Positions 1 through 7,159 of a stretch of 64,000 nt of DNA are shown here, piece by piece. This stretch comes from Limosilactobacillus fermentum (GTDB taxonomy: Bacteria > Bacillota > Bacilli > Lactobacillales > Lactobacillaceae). Below the pieces are notes generated by a model, which saw only the letters and a program-made list of their open reading frames with translations, was not told where the DNA came from and made no database searches. A program made the translations under genes and the position numbers. The stretch's first letter is position 1, and each line of letters starts with the position of its first letter. The stretch spans positions 923,417 through 987,416 of the forward strand of contig NZ_CP040910.1 of the NCBI RefSeq assembly GCF_013394085.1, written 5' to 3'.

Positions 1-17
1 TTGTAACGAGTTGGCAT
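1..17 (-). CDS. Start of a minus-strand gene, only five codons visible
   Basis: ATG at 17 (minus strand) opens M-P-T-R-Y and runs off the window edge. A GGAAGG ribosome site lies 10 bases upstream, and a TATAAT -10 box lies further up. It may be the first subunit of an IS3-family transposase, but too little is visible to assign it. Confidence 0.35.
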
Positions 18-82
18 GTAAAAATTCCTTCCTTTTGAGAAGACGATTTATTCATTATACGCTCTCTTAAAAGTTGTCTCAG
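1..82 (-). mobile_element. Possible end of an IS3-like element, cut by the window edge
   Basis: Reading leftward from about 82 there is an end-like TGAGACAACTTTT sequence, a TATAAT -10 box (complement of 55-60), a GGAAGG ribosome site (complement of 28-33) and an ATG at 17. A short leader with promoter and start codon right behind a terminal sequence is typical of an insertion sequence end. The IS3 label rests only on resemblance of the first residues (MPTRY) to OrfA proteins; the partner end lies outside the window. Confidence 0.3.
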
Positions 83-312
83 GAATCAGCTTACATCCAA
101 TATCATTGATAGAGGAATTGCTAACATATTTGGATAATCCTACTGAACTATTTTAGGTGGCATCAGTTCATACAGCCAAGTAAAGCCAATAAGGTATACC
201 CTAGTGGCCAGATTGGTTTAGTCAAATAAAAATTTTAATTGGTTTCTCATAAGTGCATATAATTCCATTATCACTACTGTCCTGCTACAATGATGGTAAA
301 GGTGGTGATGAT

Positions 313-873
313 TTGCGAGTTATATTTAAGGCTTTAATAGTAGTTGTTATTATCCTTGCATTTCCTTTGTCCATAGTTCTTGTCTTTAAAAATTGGTCAA
401 CGGCCATTGGCACTAGCACACCCATGCAATTAAAGTTTGATTGGTTGGATCAGTACGAACCGATATACCTTTTTTGGAGTGGGATAATTCTGGCGGCGGT
501 GTTAATTGTTTTATTGATTATCACACTTTTTTGGCCACGGTCACAGTTATTATATCTTCATCAAAAGTCTGATGGTCAAGTTACCATCAGTAAGAAAGCT
601 ATTGAGCATTTTGCTCTTTCAGCACTTCAACATGAACCCTTTATTGGTAACCCCAAGGTATCAGCTAAGTTATCACGAAAAAGGATCACACTTAAAATAT
701 CGGGTGATCTACTAAATTCAGTCAATGCCAAGAAACAGACTGCAAATTTTCTCAATCAATTAAAAAAAGATTTGCGTATTTGTCTTGGAATTTCTGAACA
801 GAAAAAAATAAAAATCCGACTCGTTGATTTCAATGAGTCGGACGCTAATGTGCATCAATCTCGAGTTGTCTAG
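313..873 (+). CDS. amaP: AmaP-like Asp23 membrane anchor protein
   Basis: The protein has 186 residues, with two hydrophobic segments near residues 3-25 and 52-75 and a soluble C-terminal half. In Gram-positive bacteria AmaP anchors the alkaline-shock protein Asp23 to the cytoplasmic membrane. I place the start at a TTG at 313 because AAAGGTGG lies just upstream at 298-305; an in-frame ATG at 253 would lack a ribosome site and lies on a TATAAT-like box (258-263). It is the first gene of a tight cluster with a DUF2273 protein, asp23 and glsB, the usual gene order. Base composition is AT-richer than the genes after 6 kb. The family call rests on topology plus neighbours. Confidence 0.8.
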   Translation: MRVIFKALIVVVIILAFPLSIVLVFKNWSTAIGTSTPMQLKFDWLDQYEPIYLFWSGIILAAVLIVLLIITLFWPRSQLLYLHQKSDGQVTISKKAIEHFALSALQHEPFIGNPKVSAKLSRKRITLKISGDLLNSVNAKKQTANFLNQLKKDLRICLGISEQKKIKIRLVDFNESDANVHQSRVV

Positions 874-884
874 GAGGTGATAAC

Positions 885-1070
885 GTGACCGAACTCATTA
901 AAGACTATTTTTGGCCACTAATTGGTGGAATTATAGGATTGCTCTTAGCGGTCCTTATCATCACTTTTGGATTTTTCAAGACGCTTTTTGTTTTGATTTT
1001 TATGGCAATCGGGATTAGCGCGGGTTATTGTATTCAAAAAACTGGTATCTTAACAAATGTTTTTAAATAA
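885..1070 (+). CDS. DUF2273 small membrane protein of the Asp23 cluster
   Basis: This protein of 61 residues has two closely spaced hydrophobic helices (about 10-30 and 32-50) and a short tail. The GTG start follows an AGGAGGTG ribosome site 11 bases after the amaP stop, so translation is probably coupled. DUF2273 proteins are constant neighbours of amaP and asp23 in Firmicutes and are thought to sit in the membrane as part of the envelope-stress complex; no enzymatic role is known. The protein carries no catalytic motif. Identification is by size, topology and position. Confidence 0.75.
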   Translation: MTELIKDYFWPLIGGIIGLLLAVLIITFGFFKTLFVLIFMAIGISAGYCIQKTGILTNVFK

Positions 1071-1097
1071 CTGTTTGAATTATAAGGAGGAAAAATT

Positions 1098-1640
1098 ATG
1101 CAGAATGGAACACCAAGTGAAAAAACAACAACTAACGAAAAGTCTGGTGTTAAAGGCAATTTAACATTTGATGATAAGGTTATTCAAAAAATCATTGGTA
1201 TCTCACTTTCTGAAGTAGATGGCTTATTAACCGTAGATGGCGGCTTTTTCGCAAATGTTGCTGAAAAACTAGTTAATACTTCCGATGTCACATCAGGAAT
1301 TGATGTAGAGGTTGGAAAAAAGCAGGTTGCAGTGGATCTAGACATTGTTGCTGAATACGGCATTGATATTTCTAAACTGTATGACAAGATCAAAAATGTT
1401 ATCGTTCGGGAAGTAAAGAATATGACCGACTTAGAAGTAATTGAGGTAAATGTGAATGTTGTTGATGTCAAGACAAAGGAGCAACATGAAAAAGATTCGA
1501 CTTCTCTGCAAGATCGCGTGAGCGATGCTACAGATAAAACGAAGGAAGCCTTTAGTAAGGGCGCAAATAAATCGAAGGAAACATTAAGTGACAGCGTTGA
1601 TAAAGTAACGTCTGACAATAAATCTAGTCGTGTTAACTAA
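1098..1640 (+). CDS. asp23: Asp23/Gls24 family envelope stress response protein
   Basis: The protein has 180 residues. The Asp23 domain spans about residues 20-125: a conserved opening around VIQKIIGISLSEVDG, a central valine-rich strand block, and an ending around VIEVNVNVVDV. A charged Lys/Ser/Asp tail follows (about 130-180). Asp23 is an abundant, membrane-associated protein that AmaP tethers; it is linked to cell-envelope and alkaline stress. The ribosome site AAGGAGG lies 7 bases before the ATG. It sits between the DUF2273 gene and glsB in one transcription unit. The tail is low-complexity and its role is unknown. Confidence 0.9.
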   Translation: MQNGTPSEKTTTNEKSGVKGNLTFDDKVIQKIIGISLSEVDGLLTVDGGFFANVAEKLVNTSDVTSGIDVEVGKKQVAVDLDIVAEYGIDISKLYDKIKNVIVREVKNMTDLEVIEVNVNVVDVKTKEQHEKDSTSLQDRVSDATDKTKEAFSKGANKSKETLSDSVDKVTSDNKSSRVN

Positions 1641-1654
1641 GGGAGTGAGTAAAT

Positions 1655-1906
1655 ATGGGACTTATTTGGTCATTAATCGTCGGGGCAATCATTGGTGCCA
1701 TTGCTGGCGCAATCACTAACCGTGGTGCTGCTATGGGCTGGATTGCAAACATCGTAGCTGGTTTGATTGGTGCATGGATTGGCCAAGGGCTCCTTGGCAC
1801 TTGGGGCCCTTCATTAGCTGGCATGGCATTGATACCATCGATCATCGGGGCAATTATTTTAGTTCTGATTGTTTCATTAGTTGTTGGTCGAACCGGTAAA
1901 AAGTAA
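1655..1906 (+). CDS. GlsB/YeaQ/YmgE family stress-response membrane protein
   Basis: This very hydrophobic protein of 83 residues is rich in Gly, Ala and Ile, with three predicted membrane helices and the family's GAIIGAIAGAI-type glycine-zipper start. Such proteins (transglycosylase-associated protein family by old annotation) accompany Gls24/Asp23 genes and respond to stress; their biochemical role is unknown. The ribosome site GGGAGTGAG is 6 bases before the ATG, and the gene starts 14 bases after the asp23 stop. The next small gene starts 11 bases downstream. Confidence 0.85.
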   Translation: MGLIWSLIVGAIIGAIAGAITNRGAAMGWIANIVAGLIGAWIGQGLLGTWGPSLAGMALIPSIIGAIILVLIVSLVVGRTGKK

Positions 1907-1917
1907 GGGGGAATTTT

Positions 1918-2058
1918 ATGGACGTTTTGAAAAGTGTATTTAAGTTTATGATCGCTTCTACGCTCATTGTAGGTGGTGTTCTCATCGGCGGCACCGTCTT
2001 GGCTGCTAAGAAGGTAGATGGCATTGGTGATACGTTGCAACAAAAATTACATGGATAA
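1918..2058 (+). CDS. Small membrane protein at the end of the Asp23 cluster
   Basis: This reading frame of 46 residues begins MDVLKSVFKF, has one hydrophobic glycine-rich helix (about 10-30, ending ...VLAAKK) and a short polar tail. An AAGGGGG ribosome site precedes the ATG, and the gene is 11 bases from glsB, so it belongs to the same operon. Small one-helix proteins of this kind occur at the end of such clusters in other lactobacilli. I recognise no named family. Confidence 0.65.
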   Translation: MDVLKSVFKFMIASTLIVGGVLIGGTVLAAKKVDGIGDTLQQKLHG

Positions 2059-2179
2059 TTAGCCAAATTATCTATATTAGTCATCTTAGAACGTAAATAA
2101 TTTGACAATTAAAGGTCAGTTAATCAATATTTCAATTGTTATGATAACCTTTTATAAATATAGATGGGAATTTTTTTGA
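2059..2179. other. Short AT-rich spacer between the Asp23 cluster and IS30
   Basis: No gene is visible here. A TTGACA hexamer sits at 2102-2107, but the matching -10 region is weak (CAATAT at 17 bases), so promoter activity is uncertain. There is no clear terminator for the Asp23 cluster before the IS end. Confidence 0.5.
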
Positions 2180-2229
2180 TAATTGGCAGATTGTAAAATT
2201 TAAGTTGAACATTTAAGTGGACAGAAAAA

Positions 2230-2290
2230 CCCATCAAGGTCTTTAATGGTGTTACCACAACATTCCATTAGAAAGAAGGACCTTAATGGG
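2230..2290 (+). promoter_or_regulatory. Hairpin that can hide the IS30 transposase start codon
   Basis: CCCATCAAGGTCTTT (2230-2244) can pair with AAGGACCTTAATGGG (2276-2290) with 13 Watson-Crick pairs, one G-U and one mismatch. The second arm holds the ribosome site and the ATG at 2286. An RNA entering from outside the element would contain both arms and could be translated poorly. The pairing is seen; the function is inferred from known control of other IS elements. Confidence 0.55.
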
Positions 2291-3209
2291 CACCACTATT
2301 TTATCATTCCAGAACCGTGTTGTCATTGAAACGCTTCATAATGAAGGACGTTCCTTGCGATACATCGCTAACTACTTAGGATTTAGTAAGACCACCATTT
2401 TTAACGAACTTCACCGGCTAAATAGTGAGTACCAGGCTGAGCTAGCGCAAACTGACTTTGAACGCAAGGTTAGTCAACGGGGGCGGAAGTCTTCGCTCAC
2501 TAAAAACCTTAAACACTTGATCGAGGAAAAGATTCAAGTCCAGAAGTGGTCCCCTGAACAAGTTGCCCATGTAGTTGGGATTGCCTACAAGACGGTCTAT
2601 AACTGGATTGATCAAGGATGGCTTGATGTACAGTTGTCCGATTTGCCTGATCATGGAATTCGTCGTCATCGTGCTAAAGAAAAGCGTGGTACGTTCAGTC
2701 ACGGCCACTCAATTGAGGAGCGTCCTCATAAAGTCGAAACTCGCCAGGAATTCGGCCACTTTGAAGCTGATACCGTACTTTCTGGCAAACGTAAAGGTCA
2801 AGCTGTGGCTACTTTTGTGGAGCGTAAGAGTCGCCTGACAATTGTTAAACGGCTCCATGGTCGCGATAGTCGGTCCATGACTCAAGCCGTACTTGAACTA
2901 GCTAGTCAACTTCAAGGCAAGCTCAAGACGCTTACCGTAGACCATGGTAAAGAGTTCGCTAACTATCAGACAATTGAGCGGCGAACTGGTACACAGGTTT
3001 ATTTTGCCCATGCCTATTCACCACATGAACGAGGCAGTAATGAAAATCGCAACCGAGTACTACGCCGCTTCATTCCCAAAGGTCAACCGATTGATGAGAT
3101 TACCGATGATGAATTGATTCAAATTAACTGGTATTTGAATTGCCGACCACTCAAATGTTTAAATTGGCGAACACCGATTGAGATCTTTTTGCGTAATCTG
3201 CGTTACTAA
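2286..3209 (+). CDS. IS30-family transposase
   Basis: The protein has 307 residues. An N-terminal helix-turn-helix (about 10-45, LRYIANYLGFSKTTIFNEL) binds the IS ends. The DDE integrase core follows, with Asp in FEADTVL (about 161), Asp in TVDHGKEF (about 219) and Glu in GSNENRNRV (about 254), all in place. It ends in the family's RTPIEIF motif. It catalyses cut-and-paste or circle-mediated transposition of its element. The ribosome site AAGGACC precedes the ATG and is embedded in a hairpin arm. The frame is full length and likely functional. Confidence 0.93.
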   Translation: MGTTILSFQNRVVIETLHNEGRSLRYIANYLGFSKTTIFNELHRLNSEYQAELAQTDFERKVSQRGRKSSLTKNLKHLIEEKIQVQKWSPEQVAHVVGIAYKTVYNWIDQGWLDVQLSDLPDHGIRRHRAKEKRGTFSHGHSIEERPHKVETRQEFGHFEADTVLSGKRKGQAVATFVERKSRLTIVKRLHGRDSRSMTQAVLELASQLQGKLKTLTVDHGKEFANYQTIERRTGTQVYFAHAYSPHERGSNENRNRVLRRFIPKGQPIDEITDDELIQINWYLNCRPLKCLNWRTPIEIFLRNLRY

Positions 3210-3334
3210 ATTTGTTCAAGTTATTTCTTGCAATCTGCCAATTAATAAAAGCGGCTCTACACTAAATCTTGTTGATGGATTACCATAGTGGTGATTCGTT
3301 GACAGGATTTTTTGGTTTTGAGGGCGACGAATTG

Positions 3335-4333
3335 TCAAATCAAGCGCAACTTTGTCCCGAAGAAAACTTCAAATGGACTCTTCCAGCCTAAGACCTTACG
3401 TGGTCGGTGATTTAAATCCCTGACAAACTTGTCGATATCTTGATCAGTTAGTTGGTCTAGGTCGGTTCCTTTGGGGAAATACTCACGGATAAGCCCGTTG
3501 GTATTCTCATTGGTTCCCCGTTGTTGGGGCGCATGGGGATCGGGAAAATAGACTGGAATGCTTAGTTCTTGGCTAACTTCACGGTATCCTGCGAATTCAG
3601 TTCCACGGTCCGGCGTAAGCGTCCGAACGCGTTTAGGCGTTACGGTATGCAGGAGGTCAATCATCGCTTGTGTGACGTTCTTGGCGTTTACTTTGAGAAC
3701 GCGCTGAGATAATAAATACCGAGATTTACGGTCCACTAAGGTTACCAGGGCTGAACGCCCGGTTTTACCGCGAATTGTATCACCTTCCCAATGACCAAAC
3801 CGGCTTCGATTCTCACATGAAACCGGGCGTTCATGAACGGAAGGGACGTCGTTAAATCGTCCTCGACGTTCCTTAATGGTTCCCTTGACCTTTCGGGTTT
3901 TACCACGGTGACGGAGCTTACGGGCAAAGCCACGAGCCCCGTGACTCTTACGTTTGATGCCTAAATTATCGCGTTCAATCCCACGATAAATGGTGTTATA
4001 ACTGATACGCCATTCGCTGTTTTCGTGGGCTAAACGACCTGAAATCTGTTCCGGGGACCACTGACGTTGAACAATACAGTGAAGGATAAAATCCCGTAAC
4101 TTCAAGTTAGTTAGAAGCCTAGGACGTCGGCTTTTTAGTCGACGTCCCTGATAGTTCTCTTGGGCCTTGACGGCTGAGTAAGCCTTACGACCGCCATTGC
4201 GTTTGATCTCGCACGATACGGTGGCTTTAGAACACCCAACCCTCTGCGCAATAACTTGATAGGTGTCCTTCAAAGTGACGCCTAATAGTATGCATTCTCG
4301 GTCTTTTAAGGTAAGATGGTTGTACGAACTCAT
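3335..4333 (-). CDS. IS30-family transposase of the nested element
   Basis: The protein has 332 residues. N-terminal helix-turn-helix (LKDTYQVIAQRVGCSKATVS, about 20-40), a QWSPEQISGRL motif near 92, then the DDE core: Asp in WEGDTIRG (about 184), Asp in TPDRGTEF (about 241), Glu in GTNENTNGL (about 277). All catalytic residues are present. The ATG at 4333 follows AAAGGAGAT with 8-base spacing. The start codon lies in one arm of a perfect 13-base inverted repeat. The gene is full length and likely active. Its insertion did not interrupt the host element's transposase gene. Confidence 0.93.
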   Translation of the reverse strand: MSSYNHLTLKDRECILLGVTLKDTYQVIAQRVGCSKATVSCEIKRNGGRKAYSAVKAQENYQGRRLKSRRPRLLTNLKLRDFILHCIVQRQWSPEQISGRLAHENSEWRISYNTIYRGIERDNLGIKRKSHGARGFARKLRHRGKTRKVKGTIKERRGRFNDVPSVHERPVSCENRSRFGHWEGDTIRGKTGRSALVTLVDRKSRYLLSQRVLKVNAKNVTQAMIDLLHTVTPKRVRTLTPDRGTEFAGYREVSQELSIPVYFPDPHAPQQRGTNENTNGLIREYFPKGTDLDQLTDQDIDKFVRDLNHRPRKVLGWKSPFEVFFGTKLRLI

Positions 4334-4399
4334 AGCCTAAGATCTCCTTTAGATGTTTGTTGTGGTGACTTCATTTTACAGGACTCAGGCTATGAGTTC
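4326..4399 (-). promoter_or_regulatory. Perfect 13-bp inverted repeat over the nested IS30 start codon
   Basis: GAACTCATAGCCT at 4326-4338 is the exact reverse complement of 4387-4399. The first copy contains the transposase ATG (4331-4333). A transcript entering from beyond 4399 would fold over the start codon; one started inside the loop region (TAAAAT on the minus strand, just after the outer arm) would not. Seen: the repeat. Inferred: protection from outside transcription. Confidence 0.6.
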
Positions 4400-4526
4400 T
4401 TTTTTATTTTCTTCTTACTTGTTGCACTTCAATTGTAAATTCGTCGCACAAAAAAAGGCCCCACCAGCCTTAAAATTCTGATCATTAACTACCACGCAAA
4501 TTCCAGAAAGTAAGAGGTGTGACCTT

Positions 4527-5813
4527 ATGACTGATTATATTAAAAATATCCTTCAAATTAAAGACCCCAATCTTCATTTCACAGACGTTGTCTTTGAAAA
4601 TAATGACGGATGGGAGACGCAGGTCTTCATTGGGACGGTCTCGCTTAAATTGGATCGGTGCCCACATTGCGGCTTTGCGGATACCTTCATTAAGAATGGC
4701 CATTCTTACCAAACCATTAAGTACCTCTCAATTAACGAAAGTTGTCCCACTATGTTGCGGATCGGTAAGCAACGCCTGAGATGTAAGAATTGCCAAGATT
4801 CGTTCATGGCGAAGACCAACGTCGTTGATAAATACTGTTCCATTGCCAAAGCAGTTAAACACAAGGCACTTACGATGCTTGAAAGTAATGTCTCTCAAAA
4901 GGACGTGTCTAAGTTTACCGGTGTGTCACCTAGTACCATTGGCCGACTCCTAGACAGTGATCAAGCGCTCCTTCGCTTTAATAGTCGCACTTTACCCACT
5001 AATATTGCCATTGATGAGTTCCGTGGTCCGCAGGGGAAGTATTGCTTCATTATCGTTGATAATGATACCTCACAAATCTACCAAATTCTCCCTGATCGGC
5101 TTAAGAGTAGTATTACGCATTACTTTGATCGATTCTCGCTAAAAGAGCGCAAACGAGTCAAATCAGTCTCGACAGACTTAAACAGTTACTATCAAGGCCT
5201 TGTACGCCGCTACTTCCCAAACGCAAAGCTGGTTGTGGATCGATTCCACATCGTTTCAATGCTTACGCGGGCGTTTAACCAAGTCCGGGTCGCAGTAATG
5301 AAGCAATTCGACCCTAATACGCGTGAGTATCGGGCATTGAAGAATTCGTGGCGACTGTACTTACTTAAAAGCACATCGCTTAACTACACTAAGGAGTACT
5401 ATGATCGCCACTTACGACAAAAGGTAACGATGGCCGAACGGGTGGGAATTGGCCTGGACCTTGATCCCCAGTTAGCGGCCGGTTATGAACTCTTACAGGG
5501 CGCCATGACCGCTCTTGAAGAGCACGATGTTGACCAATTAATGGACGTCTTGTTCACCAAATGGGACGTGCCAGCGCCGTTCCAAACAGTTCTTAAGACC
5601 CTCCGTAAGAACAGCGAAGGAGTGTACAACGCAACCGTATTACCGTACTCCAACGGTCGGGTTGAGGGGATCAACCGCATGATCAAGTTAATTCAACGGA
5701 CGGCATATGGCTTTACTAACTTTGGTCATTTCATCGCCCGGATCCGATTGCATCAAATGGGAACGGAAGCTGAAAAAAGGCGGCGCCAGGTGCAAGCACC
5801 GGCCGCCGCCTAA
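4527..5813 (+). CDS. ISL3-family transposase
   Basis: The protein has 428 residues. An N-terminal zinc-ribbon is visible (CPHCG near 40, CKNC near 87), then a helix-turn-helix (SQKDVSKFTGVSPSTIGRLL, about 120-140), then the ISL3/DDE core: Asp in IDEFRG (about 163), Asp in STDLNSYY (about 213) and Glu in GRVEGINRMIK (about 378). AAGTAAGAGGTG precedes the ATG. The frame is intact, but its upstream region has been separated from the left terminal repeat by the nested IS30 element, so the original promoter may be lost. Confidence 0.92.
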   Translation: MTDYIKNILQIKDPNLHFTDVVFENNDGWETQVFIGTVSLKLDRCPHCGFADTFIKNGHSYQTIKYLSINESCPTMLRIGKQRLRCKNCQDSFMAKTNVVDKYCSIAKAVKHKALTMLESNVSQKDVSKFTGVSPSTIGRLLDSDQALLRFNSRTLPTNIAIDEFRGPQGKYCFIIVDNDTSQIYQILPDRLKSSITHYFDRFSLKERKRVKSVSTDLNSYYQGLVRRYFPNAKLVVDRFHIVSMLTRAFNQVRVAVMKQFDPNTREYRALKNSWRLYLLKSTSLNYTKEYYDRHLRQKVTMAERVGIGLDLDPQLAAGYELLQGAMTALEEHDVDQLMDVLFTKWDVPAPFQTVLKTLRKNSEGVYNATVLPYSNGRVEGINRMIKLIQRTAYGFTNFGHFIARIRLHQMGTEAEKRRRQVQAPAAA

Positions 5814-5845
5814 AATGACCCATCAACAGGATTTGACAAAGAGCC

Positions 5846-6045
5846 AAAAAAACCTCCAATTCTGCGGTAAAGCCCACCTGTGTTTCCACAAACGAACTTC
5901 GACCAGAATTAGAGGGAACCCCATATTATACATTCTAGCGATAGAGCTCTAGCTTTACCGACTTGTAAGATATTAATGACATTATAGCATAGTTAGGGGC
6001 GAGTAGTGTGGTATTATTTAGGGTAACAAGAACGGAGGGATTGGC
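5846..6045. other. Spacer between the ISL3 end and apbE, with an inverted repeat
   Basis: No gene is visible here. CCTCCAATTCTG (about 5854-5865) and CAGAATTAGAGG (about 5905-5916) form an 11-of-12 inverted repeat around a loop of about 40 bases, without a T-run. A TATTAT box near 6010 could serve apbE, but no good -35 is seen. Confidence 0.4.
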
Positions 6046-6957
6046 ATGCAAGCAGGAAGAACGGTTCACTTGATGGGGACGGTGATTACGTTGGTGATCA
6101 ACGGTGGCCCCAACGCCGGGACCCTCGCCGACCAGGTGGTTGAACAATTAAGGGCGGCGGAGCACCGTTTTTCGGCCAACGATGAGTCGGCGGACCTGAT
6201 GAAGATCAACGCGAGTGCTGGGCAGGGGCCAGTCGAAGCGGCGCCGGACCTTTATCAATTAATTAAGCTTGGCGTCCACTACAGCAAGTACCCCGGGGGC
6301 AACCTCAACGTGGCGATTGGCCCCCTGGTCAAGCTATGGCACATCGGCTTTCAAGACGCCCGGGTGCCCAGCCAAGCGGAGATTGACCGGGCCCTTGCTT
6401 TGACCGACCCGCGCCAAATCACCCTGGACGACGTTACCCACTCGGTCAGCCTCAACCGACCGGGCATGGAGATTGACTTAGGGGCGTTGGCCAAGGGTTT
6501 TATCGGGGACCAGGTGATCGCCTGGCTCAAGGAACAGGGGGTCGAATCGGCCCTGTTAAACCTCGGTGGGTCAACGGTGATTGGCCTGGGCGGTAACCCG
6601 GAGAATGAAGACGGGATGTGGCACGTCGGGATTCAAAACCCGGCTGACCCGGCCCAAGCTTACGGCCAGGTAGTTTCGATCAAGGACCAGGCCCTGACCA
6701 CTTCGGGAGTCGCCGAGCGCAAGTTGACCACCAACGGGAAAACCTACCATCACATCCTAAACCCCCAGACCGGCTACCCGGACGAGACGACGGTGGTGTC
6801 AATGTCCTTGGTGACGCCGACCGCCTTTTTAGGGGAACTGTGGACGACGATGCTGTTTGGCAAAACCAAGGAGCAGATCGCCGCTGTCGTCAAAACCCTC
6901 GAGCAGACCGTCGGGGTGTTGATTGAAGACGACGGCACCGTTATTCAGTTGCGGTAA
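6046..6957 (+). CDS. apbE: FAD:protein FMN transferase (ApbE family)
   Basis: The protein has 303 residues. ApbE enzymes use FAD to attach FMN to a threonine of target flavoproteins, with Mg2+. Family landmarks are visible: MGTVITL at the N-terminus, a GPLVKLWHIG segment, LGALAKGFIGDQV, LNLGGSTV, and HHILNPQTGYP near the C-terminus. Unlike most Gram-positive ApbE proteins it has no signal peptide or lipobox: it starts directly at the fold, so I infer a cytoplasmic enzyme. The ATG follows CGGAGGG with good spacing. It stands alone between the IS block and the lysine genes; its flavoprotein partner is not in view. Confidence 0.88.
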   Translation: MQAGRTVHLMGTVITLVINGGPNAGTLADQVVEQLRAAEHRFSANDESADLMKINASAGQGPVEAAPDLYQLIKLGVHYSKYPGGNLNVAIGPLVKLWHIGFQDARVPSQAEIDRALALTDPRQITLDDVTHSVSLNRPGMEIDLGALAKGFIGDQVIAWLKEQGVESALLNLGGSTVIGLGGNPENEDGMWHVGIQNPADPAQAYGQVVSIKDQALTTSGVAERKLTTNGKTYHHILNPQTGYPDETTVVSMSLVTPTAFLGELWTTMLFGKTKEQIAAVVKTLEQTVGVLIEDDGTVIQLR

Positions 6958-6966
6958 GGGGAAGAG

Positions 6967-7068
6967 AGTGGGAAATAACCTCCTTGGCAGGTCGTATGAC
7001 TAAGCTAGGGCGAACGGTTGGTGCGGTACGCACCGTTCTTCGGCACTAGGCCTGCGGTTATTTACCAC
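6967..7068. repeat. Dispersed palindromic intergenic repeat, copy A
   Basis: The left arm AGTGGGAAATAACC (6967-6980) pairs with the right arm GGTTATTTACCAC (7056-7068). The conserved AGGCCTGC block directly precedes the right arm. An internal hairpin lies at about 7011-7040. The copies at 32611 and 48551 share the arms and the TAGGTCTG-like block. Confidence 0.65.
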
Positions 7069-7099
7069 ATTTTCTGTCTAACATTTGAGTATACAGTAA

Positions 7100-7135
7100 G
7101 AGGCTGGAAAAGCAGATTTTCCAGCCTCTTTTATT
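7100..7135. terminator. Bidirectional terminator between apbE and dapF
   Basis: A GAGGCTGGAAAA / TTTTCCAGCCTC stem with a short loop has a T-run on the plus strand and A-rich sequence on the other side. It can end both convergent genes. Confidence 0.85.
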
Positions 7136-7159
7136 TTAGTTGGTTAAGGGATTTCCCTC

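Larger units (their letters stand above)
2180..3244 (+). mobile_element. IS30-family insertion sequence, about 1.07 kb
   Basis: Imperfect terminal inverted repeats lie at 2180-2210 and 3214-3244; both begin TAATTGGCAGATTG and end in TTGAAC, with mismatches between. They flank one transposase gene. The outer AATT occurs at both ends, so it could be target duplication or part of the repeat; no other direct repeat is evident. The element appears intact. Confidence 0.9.
3324..4447 (-). mobile_element. Second IS30-family element, nested in the ISL3 element
   Basis: Terminal repeats at 3324-3350 and 4421-4447 share GCGACGAATT at the tip and GCAAC at the inner edge. The transposase gene runs on the minus strand and its stop codon lies inside the left repeat (3335-3337). 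The terminal repeats and protein differ from those of the IS30 element at 2180-3244, so these are two different IS30-group elements. No clear target duplication is seen. Confidence 0.88.
3253..5845 (+). mobile_element. ISL3-family insertion sequence, interrupted by an IS30 element
   Basis: The left terminal repeat (3253-3278, GGCTCT...AAATC..GTTGATGG) matches the reverse complement of the right end (5820-5845) at 20 of 26 positions. Between them lie a transposase gene (4527-5813) and a 1,124-base IS30 element (3324-4447) in the left non-coding part. Without the insert the element is about 1.47 kb, a normal ISL3 size. The flanking 8-mers (3245-3252 and 5846-5853) agree at 6 of 8 bases, so target duplication is uncertain. 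Confidence 0.85.

Noticed and set aside
253-312. ATG at 253 as the amaP start
   Set aside because: It sits on a promoter-like TATAAT and has no ribosome site; the TTG at 313 has AAAGGTGG upstream.
1184-1618. Minus-strand 144-residue frame opposite asp23
   Set aside because: It is a serine/threonine-rich shadow of asp23 without ribosome site or domain.
5707-5952. Frame of 81 residues spanning the ISL3 end
   Set aside because: It overlaps the transposase in another frame and crosses the terminal repeat; no start signal.
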